Shown: piece by piece, positions 25,366 to 36,723 of the stretch | How positions within the stretch are numbered: the first letter of the stretch is position 1 | How the letters are laid out: every line of letters starts with the position of its first letter | NCBI GenBank assembly: GCA_030620095.1 | Contig: JAUTXW010000873.1 | Span: forward strand, 958,001 to 1,022,000 | Length of the DNA stretch: 64,000 nucleotides | DNA from: Kuschelorhynchus macadamiae | Taxonomy: Eukaryota; Arthropoda; Insecta; Coleoptera; Curculionidae | Direction of reading: 5' to 3' | Notes under the pieces: generated by a model | What the model was told of the DNA's origin: nothing | Seen by the model: only the letters and a program-made list of their open reading frames with translations | Database searches by the model: none | Made by a program: the position numbers and the translations under genes

Positions 25366-25470
25366 AGGATCTAAAGAAGGGGTGCAAAACTTAAAATTTG
25401 TCGTGTAAAACTCACCGAATAATATGATGGCTCGCAAATGTAAATTTATTAAATGGGGGGGCTAATTTCA
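25366..25470. repeat. Inverted last unit of the tandem array
   Basis: The reverse complement reads agcccccccatttaataaat, then catcatattattcggtgag and gttttgcaccccttctt, that is one array unit in the opposite orientation directly after the head-to-tail series. Confidence 0.8.
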
Positions 25471-25479
25471 ATTTTGTTA

Positions 25480-25590
25480 CAAATTTGTACAAAAGTGTTA
25501 TCAGGTCATCCCCATTAATTTTTGACAAAAATTTGAAATCAATCGGATAAGTAGTTTTAGCGGCCAATTTCTATATCTTTTGGAAGTTAA
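25480..25590 (+). repeat. Dispersed cagacagac repeat, short fragment
   Basis: Holds only the ggtcatcccc, tttttgacaaaaatttgaaa and tcaatcggataagtagtttt blocks of the family. Confidence 0.55.
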
Positions 25591-25761
25591 TTGGCATTTT
25601 CGAAACTTTCCTATATAACTTATCTCCTACAAATTATCTTTTTTTAGTTAAAATAATCTTAACAATTGTTTTCGACACCTAAAGATTAAATACTGCAAAT
25701 ACGTAAAACGTCATTTTAAATACAACGTGGCAAATAATAAAATTGGCCAACCTAATAATAC

Positions 25762-26238
25762 CAAGGTCGGATTAACGAATTATGGGGCCGGGGACTTTAA
25801 GTATTTAGGGGCCCTCGACGTGTGATATTTTGCAAAAATAACTGATGACATTAAAAAAGGTCCTCTGAACTGTACTCCGGTGATAGAGTCAGGAATTGGG
25901 GGCCTCTAAGCAGTACGAGGAGTCTTTTGCAAATAACTCATGACTAAAAAAGGTTCTCAGATTTGTACTCCGCTCACGTGGACCTAGGGATTTCAGTATT
26001 TTAGTCATTGTGGGCCTCTAAGCCGAGCGAGGTTTTGCGAATTTTGCAAATAACTCATGAGACTAAAAAAATACCACAAATAATTTCTTGCCCGTGCCTC
26101 GCGGGGCCCCCGTGACATGTGGGCACTACAGCAATTCAACGTTACATCCCCGCAAAACCTCACCCCAGCTCTGTGCTGGGCTTCTACCTACGGGGCCTGG
26201 GGCTATAGCCCCCATAGCTCCACTCTTAATCCAGGACA
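25762..26238. mobile_element. Possible non-autonomous hAT-like element
   Basis: The left end reads CAAGGTCGGATTAACG and then atggggcc. The reverse complement of the right end reads TGTCCTGGATTAAGAG and then tatgggggc. G/C-rich subterminal blocks are mirrored. No matching target duplication was seen, so the borders are approximate. Confidence 0.4.
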
Positions 26239-27011
26239 TTAATTCGCTATCGACACTGTTTTCTTTTATTAAGTTTATTGAAAAAAAATTATAGCAGAAT
26301 ATTTTATATCTTACAATATATCGTAATATTATTCAAATGCTTTTTAAATTACAGTTTACACCTAGATGTAAAATACGTTTAAATACCCCTGATACCTAAT
26401 GGTTTAATTTAAATGTGTAGAGAAATAATCACACACTATTTCAGCATTTGCAAGCAATATAATGATAAACCCTGTATAATGTTTTTTTTTTAACAATATC
26501 GTCAATATTTTAATTTTTATTAACAAAAAATCTTTGTTAATTAAAGTAGCAATTTTCATTTCATTTAGAAAATCACAAAATTATTAATATTCTATTATAT
26601 TACGAACCGCGATTAACGCTATATATTCTGTAATTTTTCTTTATATAGGATTCTTTATTATTTATAAAATTCATCTAATGATTTAAATACAGGCATATTC
26701 ATTTTCCAAAAGAATTGTGCAGGATCGCTAGAAAAACCTCTGAGGTATCTACACGATGTTGATGGAATAGTATTGTAAACGCGTTCTACGGTTCTTTGAC
26801 CAAAAATGTAATAATTCCGCCAATAATGTTTTCTAAACTCGTTCTGTCGGACTTGCATTGTCTGTATTATTTCGGTTTCGCAAAGTTTCGAATGAATCGT
26901 TTTCAAGTGTAATCTGAAACACTTGGAAACAAACACTTGGTTGAAGTTTCTCGAAGTGATCCATTTTTAATCAATTTAGAAGCTTTTATTTACGATTTAG
27001 GCATCCTACTA
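26239..27011. other. Spacer with an unassigned minus-strand frame
   Basis: A 92-codon open frame (26936-26658, minus) starts MFVSKCFRLHLKTIHSK and contains QTMQVRQNEFRKHYWRN. Part of it is the same sequence as the hairpin arm at 12361. I do not recognise it. Its repeat content argues for a mobile-element fragment rather than a host gene. Confidence 0.35.
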
Positions 27012-27013
27012 TA

Positions 27014-29658
27014 CACTGTGTCCCAGATTCGCTTCTCTATACAGGGATCTCGGCTCCTATTATACCTACAGCAAAGGTTAAATTGGGAAAATTTTAGAGG
27101 AAACTTATTGCATTCGATATCCGGCTTCAGATTTACAATCGATCAATTGTTTTTGGAAATATCGGGGAAAAACTAAAATTTCCAGTCTAGTGATATCTCA
27201 CAAGTGCATTAAAGATTTAGTATCATCGAAATATTACACTTCGTAAAGTTGGGTTTCAGTTTTTTCTAAGGAGGCCATGATTTAAAGTAATGTTAGCTCT
27301 CAATGCTTTTCTAAGGAGCCCATGATTTATCCGTAACAAAATTGGATTTATGACTTTGACGTTAAGTTAAATAGTTGAAAGTATCAAAGCTGTGTTTTAA
27401 TAAGTAGTAGGTACGCTTTTATCCCAATAAAATCATAAATCTGACACATAAATTGTCAAAGCCTGTAGAAAATGGCCGGCATTCCGTATTCAAATGAAGA
27501 AAAGGTTGACATGTTAGCTCTGTATTTTCAACCATACAAAAACGCCGACGTTACCTAAGCAAGGTATTTGGAGATGTACCCCGAACGACGGCAGCCTCAT
27601 AAAACCCAATTCAGGAAAATCGTAGTTAATTTAATTATCCACGGTACCTTCGAACAACCTAGAAGCGGATACAATAATAACAATGAAAATCGAGACAGAA
27701 ACATTTTACAAGCTATCAACGAAAACCCTAGTGCATCGGTAAGAACTGTAGAAGAAACTAATGTGCCAAAATCAACAGTACAGAGAGTTTTAAAAAGAAT
27801 AAGTACCATCCATACAAACCCATAATAGTACAAAGACTTAACTGATTTTCCAAGACGACTACAGTTCTGTGAGTGGTATACTAGGAGATGTAATGAAAAT
27901 CCTGATTTTGTAAATCATATCTTGTGGTCCGATGAGAGCAGGTTCACGAATTGTGGAGTCTTTAATAGGCACAACCGTCATTACTGGGCTGTGCAAAATC
28001 CTCACGAAGTGGCAGAGAGACGTCTACAGATCAGATTTGGAAGTAACGTTTGGTGTGGGATCATTGGTAAGTTAATCTAACCAATCTTTTTTAAATAGGC
28101 ACAAAATGATGGTCAAATAATAATCTTTTTTAAAGAGTATAATCGAATAAAAAAAAAGTAAAACGTTCTACTCTAGTCAGTCAACTTACTTTTTTGATAT
28201 TGTATTACATTTGTATTCAATCATTTTGTATTGTAGTTTCGAAGAACCTATAAAAATAGAATTGGGTTCTATACATTTATTAACACTTTATCTAAATTTT
28301 CTGCAGATTTAGCTAATTCTCTAAAATTATTTTGATTGTCTGAATTTAAGGATTTATTATTACCCGGGAAGCCTAATTCTTGCATTATGAAAAAAATACC
28401 ATATTAATCAAATGTCGAATTATTTTTCGATTTTCATTATGATTTATAGAAAGGCGTTCAGCTGTATTTCCGAATAATTTAAATTTTAAAGCGCAAGGGG
28501 TTTGTTCTTTTGATATTTTACGGTGTGCTTCTTTAAGATTATTATATCACTGAAATAATTTTATTTAGTATTTCCGAAATTAATATGCAATACCAACAAA
28601 ATAATTTATTACGGTTATTACTTTCCGCTAACCAAATATGTTTTTCTTTTTCATAATAAAGCTGAATAGGTTTCAACTATATACAAGCTCATCCATTATG
28701 GGATGTTTCGATAATTATTTTTGGAAAGAAAATATCTACTTTTTAATAAAGATAATTTTCCCTTTATAATTTATAGTTTTTAGTCAGGAATTTCTTAAGA
28801 GAGCAGTTTGACGAAAGAATAATTTCTTTAAATGGTCCAATACCTTGACCTGCTAGATCCCCTGACCTGTCGCCCTTGGATTTCTACTTCTGGGGCCACA
28901 CGAAGAATGAAATCTATGAATTTGATCCCCCCGTGACCATAGAAATCCTAAGACAAAAAGTTCTGGACACATTTAGAAATATTAACCGAAATACACTTAC
29001 CAGGGTTGTACGAAAAACAGTCACCAATTGTCAAAAATGTCTCGATGCAAATGGACATCATTTTGCAGATTTGTAAATTAATGTTACCCACTTACAAAGT
29101 AGTTAAAGCTCATTTAGATTTTTTAAGTCGTTATTTACGTTCATGTTGTATCGAAAATTCAATGCGTTCAATACATTACTTACTTATTAATGTAATCTTC
29201 TGACAAATAAATCATGGCCTTTAAAAACATTGAAACCTAATTTACGAAGTGTGATATTTTGATGACACTAAAATCTTTAATGCACTTGTGAGATATCACT
29301 AGACTGGAAATTTTAGGCTGTTTCCAAAAATCGAAAAATCCAATATGGCGGTCATAAGAAAAATGAAAGTTGAGGCGGGTTCCGGGTTAACAAAAAACAA
29401 TGAAGACGTGTCGTATACGCCATCTTATTTGTCTTAAAAATGTGTCCGAATAATGTCACATTTGGACAGCTGTCAAATTTACCGTTCTGGATATACTGGC
29501 GAAAAACGAATATTTCCCAAACCTATTGATCGATCGTAAATCTGAAGCCAGATATCGAAAGCAATAAGTTTCCTCTAAAACTTTCCCCATTTAACCTTTG
29601 CTGTAGGTGTAATAGGAGCCGAGATCCCTATATAGAGAAGCGAATCTGGGACACACCG
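27014..29658 (+). mobile_element. IS630/Tc1/mariner-type element with long inverted termini
   Basis: Left tip CACTGTGTCCCAGATTCGC; reverse complement of the right tip CGGTGTGTCCCAGATTCGC. Each is preceded by TA (27012-27013; 29659-29660). The match continues inward for about 285 bp on the left (to about 27300), but spans about 450 bp on the right (from about 29205) because the right arm holds an extra block with aatatggcggtcat. Long termini plus a TA target fit this superfamily. Confidence 0.85.
27472..29076 (+). pseudogene. IS630/Tc1/mariner transposase, interior replaced
   Basis: One reading frame links all pieces. ATG at 27472 starts MAGIPYSNEEKVDMLALYF, an N-terminal helix-turn-helix region running to STVQRVLKR near 27795. 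Then come FPRRLQFCEWYTRRC and ILWSDESRFTNCG (first catalytic Asp codon 27931), to FGSNVWCGIIG at 28068. A coding piece resumes near 28790 (REQFDERIISLNGPIP, then ARSPDLSPLDFYFWG with the third acidic residue, Asp codon 28879) and ends at 29076. About 700 bp of AT-rich non-coding DNA lies between, and the segment that should hold the second Asp (about 65 residues) is missing. The left border of that block looks like a donor (ATTG-GTAAGT) and the right border like an acceptor (tttttag). In-frame stops occur at 27556, 27823 and in the IP(W)PARSP stretch. Inactive. Confidence 0.85.
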
Positions 29659-29660
29659 TA

Positions 29661-30789
29661 TATGCAAAAATGCCCAAACCACCGAGCATCTGTGAAAACA
29701 CAGATAAATTCCTGAATTTACTCATACTGGTGCCGTGCCGGGGCCTATTTTTGTAATGGGTCCGAGAGGCCTGGGACTGAGGTCCCATAGTCAGACGGGG
29801 TCTATAATTCTTCAAACAATTTGTAAATAATGAAAGTCTTCACCTGTATTTTATACTTTCCAGCTTATTTATCTAATTAGTAAAAAGAAAAATATTAATT
29901 TAGTTTAAAACTCTTTTTAAAATTTAGGTATGTTGTTGATGAATTTAATTGAATGTTGATTGAGAATACCTATAAAACATAATAAAGTCAATGTAGTTTA
30001 CCTTAAAAAAACTTCCTTACGGAGCCCTAGAATGTGCCAGCCAATTAAGCTTGGACAATGCATGGTATCAAATTGAATGCATCGTTATATGACATATTTT
30101 AATAAAATTTACCACAACATATTTTTTTTTGATATTTTGAAAACGCAAGGTCTTTCTATACCTCCGAGTTATTTTAAAAAACTGGCTAATAATAGAAAAC
30201 CGTAATGAACTGAAATGTTTTTCATTTAAAACAAAACTCCGAGTCAGATTTCTCGAAAACGTTTAGAAATATTCGATTTATAATAAAATGATTTATAGGT
30301 GGGTGCTCGGGTAGGATTAAATATCTATTTCCAATCACCTTCGATGCGATTACAGTTACAATGCACAACAGATGATGGTTTTTCCAGTAAACTTTTTTTG
30401 CTGTATTGGAGTTTTATCACTCATCTTTAATGGACCAGCTTTAACTTCTTTTAGGCAACATTACCACCTATTATGGAAGAACAGGTTAGCTGATGGAGAT
30501 ATTTCCAGCCAGTGGTGTACCGTGAAAACTGCCATGGGGGGGTTTCAAAATATCTGTATTAATCTGAGAACTAAAAACAATTTCATCGATAAAAAAATAA
30601 TATATGGATTTTTCAAGTCTTGGGGTGAGGCTCGGGGTGAGGGTTACACTCCCCCAAAATAGTTGATATTCCAATTCCAAGTATGATTTTCGAAAACGAT
30701 AATTTCGAATCACATACACCTTTAAACTAAATATGTCGATAATAAAATGTCTGATAGTTATAATATTCGATTTAATCTTAATTTGAAAA
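29661..30789. other. AT-rich spacer
   Basis: No gene supported. CAGTGGTGTACCGTG near 30511 followed by a G-run resembles a hAT left tip, without a partner. Confidence 0.4.
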
Positions 30790-31812
30790 AATAACGTGTA
30801 AATAATAATAAGTTCGAACAACTTCAAATACAAAAGAAAACCTGTACTAACCCAAAAAGTTCCCTGTTTTAAAATTATTTAACCTAATAATCAGAAAGAA
30901 TCCTTTACTAAAATATAAGTATTGGATATGATGAAAACTATACATACCCCCATATGGAGATTTTGGATAGATATTGTGATGTTAATTTTTTTTATTGACA
31001 GTTTTTAATTTATCTCTAAGAAAAAAAGAGTTTCTTATCGTTTATTTTTAAAAATATTTTAGGTACATTTTCAAAATGCAAGAATATAAAGTTTGGCACA
31101 CGAATCTGAGTCTATGGAAAAAATGTGAATAACTATAGAAACGGTGCAATGAAAATGTGAATAACTATGGAAACGGCCTGCTTTTGACATACCTTCCTCT
31201 TTCGTCGATGTTTTAGATCTGCGTGGTGTACTTTATTTGAATCAGCTTAATTAAAAAGTAGTTTTTTTACTACTCAATATGTTGAATCTCGGCTTGTCTT
31301 GAAGGAATTAAAAGAAAAAGCTGTTTCAAGGATTGAAACTCCATAGTGGTATGTATATTTGGCGTTAGACTAAAAAATACCTATTCCGCATTAGTGAAGC
31401 TTCTATTTATAGAGTGCACTATCCGAAGCATAAGATGCAAACAAAATACCTTTTTCGGCAACCGTCTTGGGCGCTTTTTCTTTGAGAAAGTACCGCTTTT
31501 CTGGTCTAATCTGGGAAATACGTACTTCCCGACTAGGCCTGGAAGAATTACATCGTTGTTGTATTATACTGTGACCAATACCTCTAGAGGTATGCTTTAG
31601 AAGAATGCAGTTGATTATCATTATAATAGCAACGAAATAACGACTTACTAATATGACATTAAAATAGTTGACTTTTTGCTTTTTTCATAATTTTGTTGTA
31701 TAAATAAATATTATAAAGAAACGTGCTTTATTTTTCACGTTTGCCGAAAAAATTGTGTACCTAACACGACTGAAAGCTGTGTTTTCCGACTCTCAGACTT
31801 CTATCCATCTTG
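30790..31812 (+). repeat. Unassigned repeat R, copy 1
   Basis: Shares with 32755-33611 the ordered blocks aataagttcgaacaact, aaaagaaaacctgta, aagtattggat(a/g)tgatgaaaact, aaaataccttttt-cggcaaccg, atacgtacttcccg, gaagaattacatc and cgtttgccgaaaaaattgt, ending at cagacttctatccatctt. No convincing protein. The family is unknown. Confidence 0.75.
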
Positions 31813-32754
31813 TCTATTCATAAAAAAAAAACCGGACTAAGGAGGCCATGATTGTCACAAGATTACATTAATAAGTAATGTATTACAATGGCGGCTATTC
31901 AGGTGAAGTAGGTGAAGTGCTACTTCAGCAGGAAAAATAAACAAGCAAACATCTAACTATATTTATTATATATCTCTTAAAATTTTAGTTTTTACATTCA
32001 TTTATTCACCTAATTGGCAAAAAATAAACTGTACATCTCGAATAAATATTTTACTTGACCGTTGGCAGCAAGTCTTTTTAAAACTTTAGTTTACGATTTT
32101 CCTACTACGTTACCATGACAACGCGAACGCGATGACGTCGACCGCATGGAAGATTAATGTTAACCAGCGCCATACAACGCTCTCGGTGAATTGCTAACGC
32201 AGTACACTACACCCACGTGTCGTTCAGTTTGGGGTGGTTGTTTACTTTTGTTTTCGCGGATTTCGCTGCAACCGGTTAATTACTTTGCAGTTTGCTTGAC
32301 TGATTTTTGTTATATTTATTTATGGTGTTGTTACAACTTTATTTGGTGTCCGGTTTATTAATTTACATTATTGATGAATCCGATCACGGATGTGGTTTGC
32401 ATTTTGTTGGATGTTCCGGACTTGTTACGTAAATTCTCCGTAAATTACTATTCCTGTTGTTCCAACTGTTAGAAAAGACTTAGTTCTACATGACACAATT
32501 AACTTTGACTTTCGTCCTAAAATTTGAAATCATTTAGACAAGCAGCCTAAAAGACATACGAACTGACAAATCGATCGAATTGTGAGAGTATATTTTTTTT
32601 CTTGAGGGAGCTAGGGAAACTGAAAAACGTCGATTGTGATTTTTTATAAGAACAATATCTTTTCAATTCTTCTCAAGAATATTTCATTAAATGAAATAGA
32701 AACTATTTGGTCGCAACTAGACGGTGCTCCAGCATAATAATATTTCTAACGTAG
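31813..32754. other. Spacer with a CpG-richer patch
   Basis: 32095-32330 is richer in CpG than its surroundings and contains GATGACGTCGACC (CRE-like) and CCCACGTGTC (E-box). A dispersed-repeat scrap (acatacgaactgacaaatcg) lies at 32550. This could be a promoter-like or decayed retroelement sequence; no transcript evidence is available. Confidence 0.35.
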
Positions 32755-33611
32755 TTTAAATAACAATAAGTTCGAACAACTAAGTTCAAAGACAAAAGAA
32801 AACCTGTAAATTTTTATCAATGATAATCCAAAAAGTTTCCTGTTTTCAAAATTATTTAGTCTAATCAAAAATAATCCTATACTAAAATATTATTATAAGT
32901 ATTGGATGTGATGAAAACTAGACAATACCCATACGGATATTTAGGTTAGTTATTGTTCCTTTGTGTTAATTGGTTTCTTCACACCTTTTAGTTTATCTCT
33001 AAAAGAAATAGAATCTTATCGTTTATTTTTAAAATTTTTTTAGGTATATCCTCAAAATGTAAGATTATAGATGTGATTCGGTTTAATTAAAAAGTAGTTT
33101 TTTACTACTCAATATGTCGAATCTTGTATATCTATAGGAAAAAGCTATTTCAGGGATTGAAACGCATTACTGAAGCTTCTATCCAAGAGGACCACCCGAA
33201 GCATGAGATGCAAACAAAATACCTTTTTCGGCAACCGTTCGGAAAGTACCCACTTCCCGGACGCATTTTTTTAGGAAAGTAGCGCTTTTTCGGCCTAGTG
33301 GGAGATACGTACTTCCCGGACTAGATCAGGAAGAATTACATCATTGTCAATGTACCGTAACCAAATAATAAAATGCAAATATAGAGGTATGCTTTAGAAG
33401 AATGGAGTTCATCATTACCATAGTAACGAAATAACGACTTAATAATTTGGCATTAAAATAGTTGACTTTTTGCTGTTTTCCTAATTTTGTTTTAGAAATA
33501 AATGTTATAAAGAAACATTCTTTATAAACGTTATTTTTATTCCAAACGTTTGCCGAAAAAATTGTATACGTAACTCGACTGAAACCGGACTGGCAGACTT
33601 CTATCCATCTT
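32755..33611 (+). repeat. Unassigned repeat R, copy 2
   Basis: Direct-orientation second copy of R, ending 30 bp before the Transib-like coding remnant. It is shorter than copy 1 in the middle. R might be the 5' part of the element carrying that remnant, or an independent insertion. Confidence 0.75.
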
Positions 33612-33639
33612 CACCCAACAAAATAACGTTAGAGAAGAA

Positions 33640-35173
33640 TTAGTTTTAGATTTACTTAATATAGAAGAGTTCGAACCACCTTAAGCTACGTGGAAGGCCT
33701 CGAAAGTTGTTTGCTGAATGTAGCAAAAGAACAAAACGCAGGAGATTAGCAGAACTGTCAAAAATCGACAACAGTTTAGCTTCTATTTTACGCGATTGCG
33801 ACAGCACTTGCTCTCTAAATTCAGAGTTAGTAAGTAAAATTAGTCCAGATGAAGTTTTATCTCTTTTTGTTGAAGCAAAACTATCGAAACATCAATATTT
33901 ACTAATAAAGGACTTCTTCAATTCCAAAATGTGTTCAGATATCTTTCCGTCATATCAAAAGATTTTAAAAGCTAAAAAGGAGTGTTTCCCTGAAAACGAA
34001 ATGAGGTTTTGACGGCAGCACAGGGCATAATGAGTTCAAGCAGGGTTTTAGTGAATCAAGCACTGAAGATAATAGTTTATTCATCCCATCATATGTTCCA
34101 CTTAGGTTGGTTACGAAAAGTTACGATAAAAAAGAAACAGAACATCTACTATGGAAAAATCCACGACCCTCATCAACTCGATATTGTCGTCCCATTCGTT
34201 TTCAGTTTCGAAAAGAAACAAAGGAACTTTTTTACAAGAAGAGCAGTATTTGAAACAAAAAATTAACTCTTTAAAACCAACTGACGTTAATATTAATAAT
34301 AGAACTTATAGTGTTGAATGCTCTCTACAATTAAAAATGGTCGACGGAAAAATTTGTAGTGCTTTAAGTGACTCGTCTAGCACTAGGTGCTATATATGTG
34401 GCGCGTCTCCGAAAGAAATGAACGATGTAGATACATGTCTTCAGAAACCAGTTCATGCAAATACCTACGAATTTGGAGTGTCAAGTCTACATTCATGGAT
34501 TCGTTTCTTTGATTATTTTATTCATCTTTCTTATCGTTTGGATATCAAAAAATGGCCAATAAGGTCGAATGATGAAAAACTTATATTGTCGGAAAGAACA
34601 AAAACTCATTCAGGATCAATTTAGGAAAGACCTAGGTTTAATTGTCGACAGACCTCAAAGTGGTGCAAGTGGATCGTCAAATGATGGAAACACGGCTAGG
34701 AGATTTTTTGAAAATTCTGCAAAATCGGCAGAAATCACAGGATTGGATAAGCATCTCATAGACAGATGTTCTGTCATTTTGTGAACCTTGTCATCTGGCT
34801 GTAAAATAAATTTACAAAAATTTAAAGTGTATGCATTGGAAACTGCAAGGCTACTTGTAAGAGAATATCTTTGGTACTACCTTCCAGCCTCAGTCCATAA
34901 AGTCCTCATTCATGGATCATGGATCCGACGTAATTGATCATGCTTTGTTATCTATTGGAGAACTCTCAGAAGAAGCTGCAGAAGCAAAAAAGTAAAGATG
35001 TTAAATCATTTAGGTTAAATCACACAAGAAAAATTTCAAGAGTAGCAACTAACATTGATCTTCTAAACAGGCTTCTTCTGAGTTCTGATCCTTTAATAAC
35101 AAGTTTGAGTAAATTACCATCTAAAAAGAAAAGTGCACTATCCAGAGAAGTTTTAGAACTATTAGAGGTTTAA
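33640..35173 (+). pseudogene. Transib transposase (RAG1-like) remnant
   Basis: Frames in order give LRGRPRKLFAECSKRTKRRR (33680), then FPSYQKILKAKKECFPENE. After a deletion of about 40 residues comes FDGSTGHNEFKQGF (first catalytic Asp near 34010). WKNPRPSSTRYCRP, CYICGASPKEM (zinc Cys pair), FGVSSLHSWIRFFDYF, GLIVDRPQSGASGSSNDG, NTARRFFEN, VHKVLIHG (zinc His pair) and IGELSEEAAEAKK (Glu position) follow. The tail is LNRLLLSSDPLITSL to 35173. The motif order equals that of the 45-47 kb copy and of the RAG1 core. At least four frameshifts or stops. The N-terminal 110 residues present in the other copy are absent. No CAC-starting termini were found around it. Confidence 0.8.
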
Positions 35174-36723
35174 CAAATTTTAATTCTAGTTGTTTTTTAA
35201 CGTGTTAAATTTGTTGAATTAAATTACGTTAGTTAAATTGTTACGTAATTAAAAAAGAAACAATACATGATTGTATTTTCAATATTTCCTTATATTTTCT
35301 ATTATAACCTAACTATGCTACCTCGGATTCAGAAAAAACAAGCCATCAAAATAGGTATAATAAAAGATATAATCAAACTAAAACAACGAAATTAAATATC
35401 TAGTATAGTCTACAGTACATATGATTAATGGTATCAATTTAGTCGAACGCCCTGTAAAAGGTACCAGTATCAAAAATAAATTTTGGCTTTAAAACAAATA
35501 TAGTGTTACACATTTAATAATTATGCTTTTAATCTTTTAAATTAAGAGAGGTGGTGGCATTAGAATGATCTATATCCATTTTAGTTTAAAAAAAAAATAA
35601 AACTGCATTGTGTATTAGTATTACTAGGTGTATTTAAATATTATAGCTCAAAAATGTCTGCCTTTTGTTTTTAGTATAGTTTTATAACATATTTAATCTG
35701 TTGCAATAAAAATAGCTTTTTATATAAACCTTCTATATTTATGACCACGTTTAGTATGGACTGTGCATTGTTATAACGTATAATGCTGTTCTATATACAA
35801 CATATAGGTAAAAGTTTGAAATTAAAGTTTCGAAATCCGCAAAAGTTAAACATTAACTTCAGGAACCAAATAGTAGCTAAATACAAACAAAAATGCATTT
35901 TGTCAATTAGGATCAAAATGTCCACCGTTTTTGGCAATTAAAAATAAAAGTTGGCAATACATTTTTTACATGTTGTTAAAACGATTCTAGAAACACAATG
36001 GATAGTTTTACGGTTCCTTAGATTCTTGGATCGATGTTCAAGCGCTTACTTATTTTTAGGGAGATCAAATTTATATATTTCTTTTTTACATCTAAAAGTT
36101 TAGAGGTTTGTAGTTACAAGGCCAATTTACAGTTTAAGAATAAAAATTGCACTTTCTCAGCATTTGGGCTTAGCTTAACACTTTTCTACTAGAAAGGCAA
36201 CTTATCGAGCAACTTATTGTTGAATACTTCTTTATACGACATTTTGATTATAAGTTTAAATACAGACAAGAGAATTAAATCTATTGAAACAAGTACTTTG
36301 ATTAATATACCTAGATTAATTTTTAAATTATCAATATATCATTTAAAGTAAACTACTAATGGATACTGGACCGCTCGGTTCAAGTAGTTTTCCTATTTAT
36401 AATGTGAAATCTTTTATTCTCGATGACAGGATGCATACCGATCTCTTTATCTGCGAAGTTTCGAATTCGTAAATTATTTGTCTCCATCCTAAGTAATCCT
36501 AACAATATTTTAACCTCGATTTTAACTGTTTACTATGAAGTGGCTCTAAGTATATATCAAAGAATAAAATCGATTATTAAAAAGTTGATATGAGTAAAAA
36601 CAATTAGTAGTATATTACATAATAAGACTTGAAAGTGGAAATGGGGTATTTAAAACTAGGCGATAGCCGATCTTAGAAACCCTTGGGTGAGTTCAAAAAC
36701 GATCACTTTCACATGAGTAATGT
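35174..36723. other. AT-rich spacer
   Basis: No gene, and no repeat ends that I can define. Confidence 0.4.

Noticed and set aside
24735..25470. CRISPR-like array
   Set aside because: Units are contiguous diverged tandem repeats without unique spacers, and the genome is eukaryotic.
26658..26936. Minus-strand 92-codon frame as a host exon
   Set aside because: Part of it is a dispersed sequence also present at 12361, so a mobile-element origin is likelier.
33612..36700. Transib termini around the 33.6-kb transposase remnant
   Set aside because: No CAC(A/T)(A/G)TG-starting inverted pair or CGNCG duplication could be found by eye.
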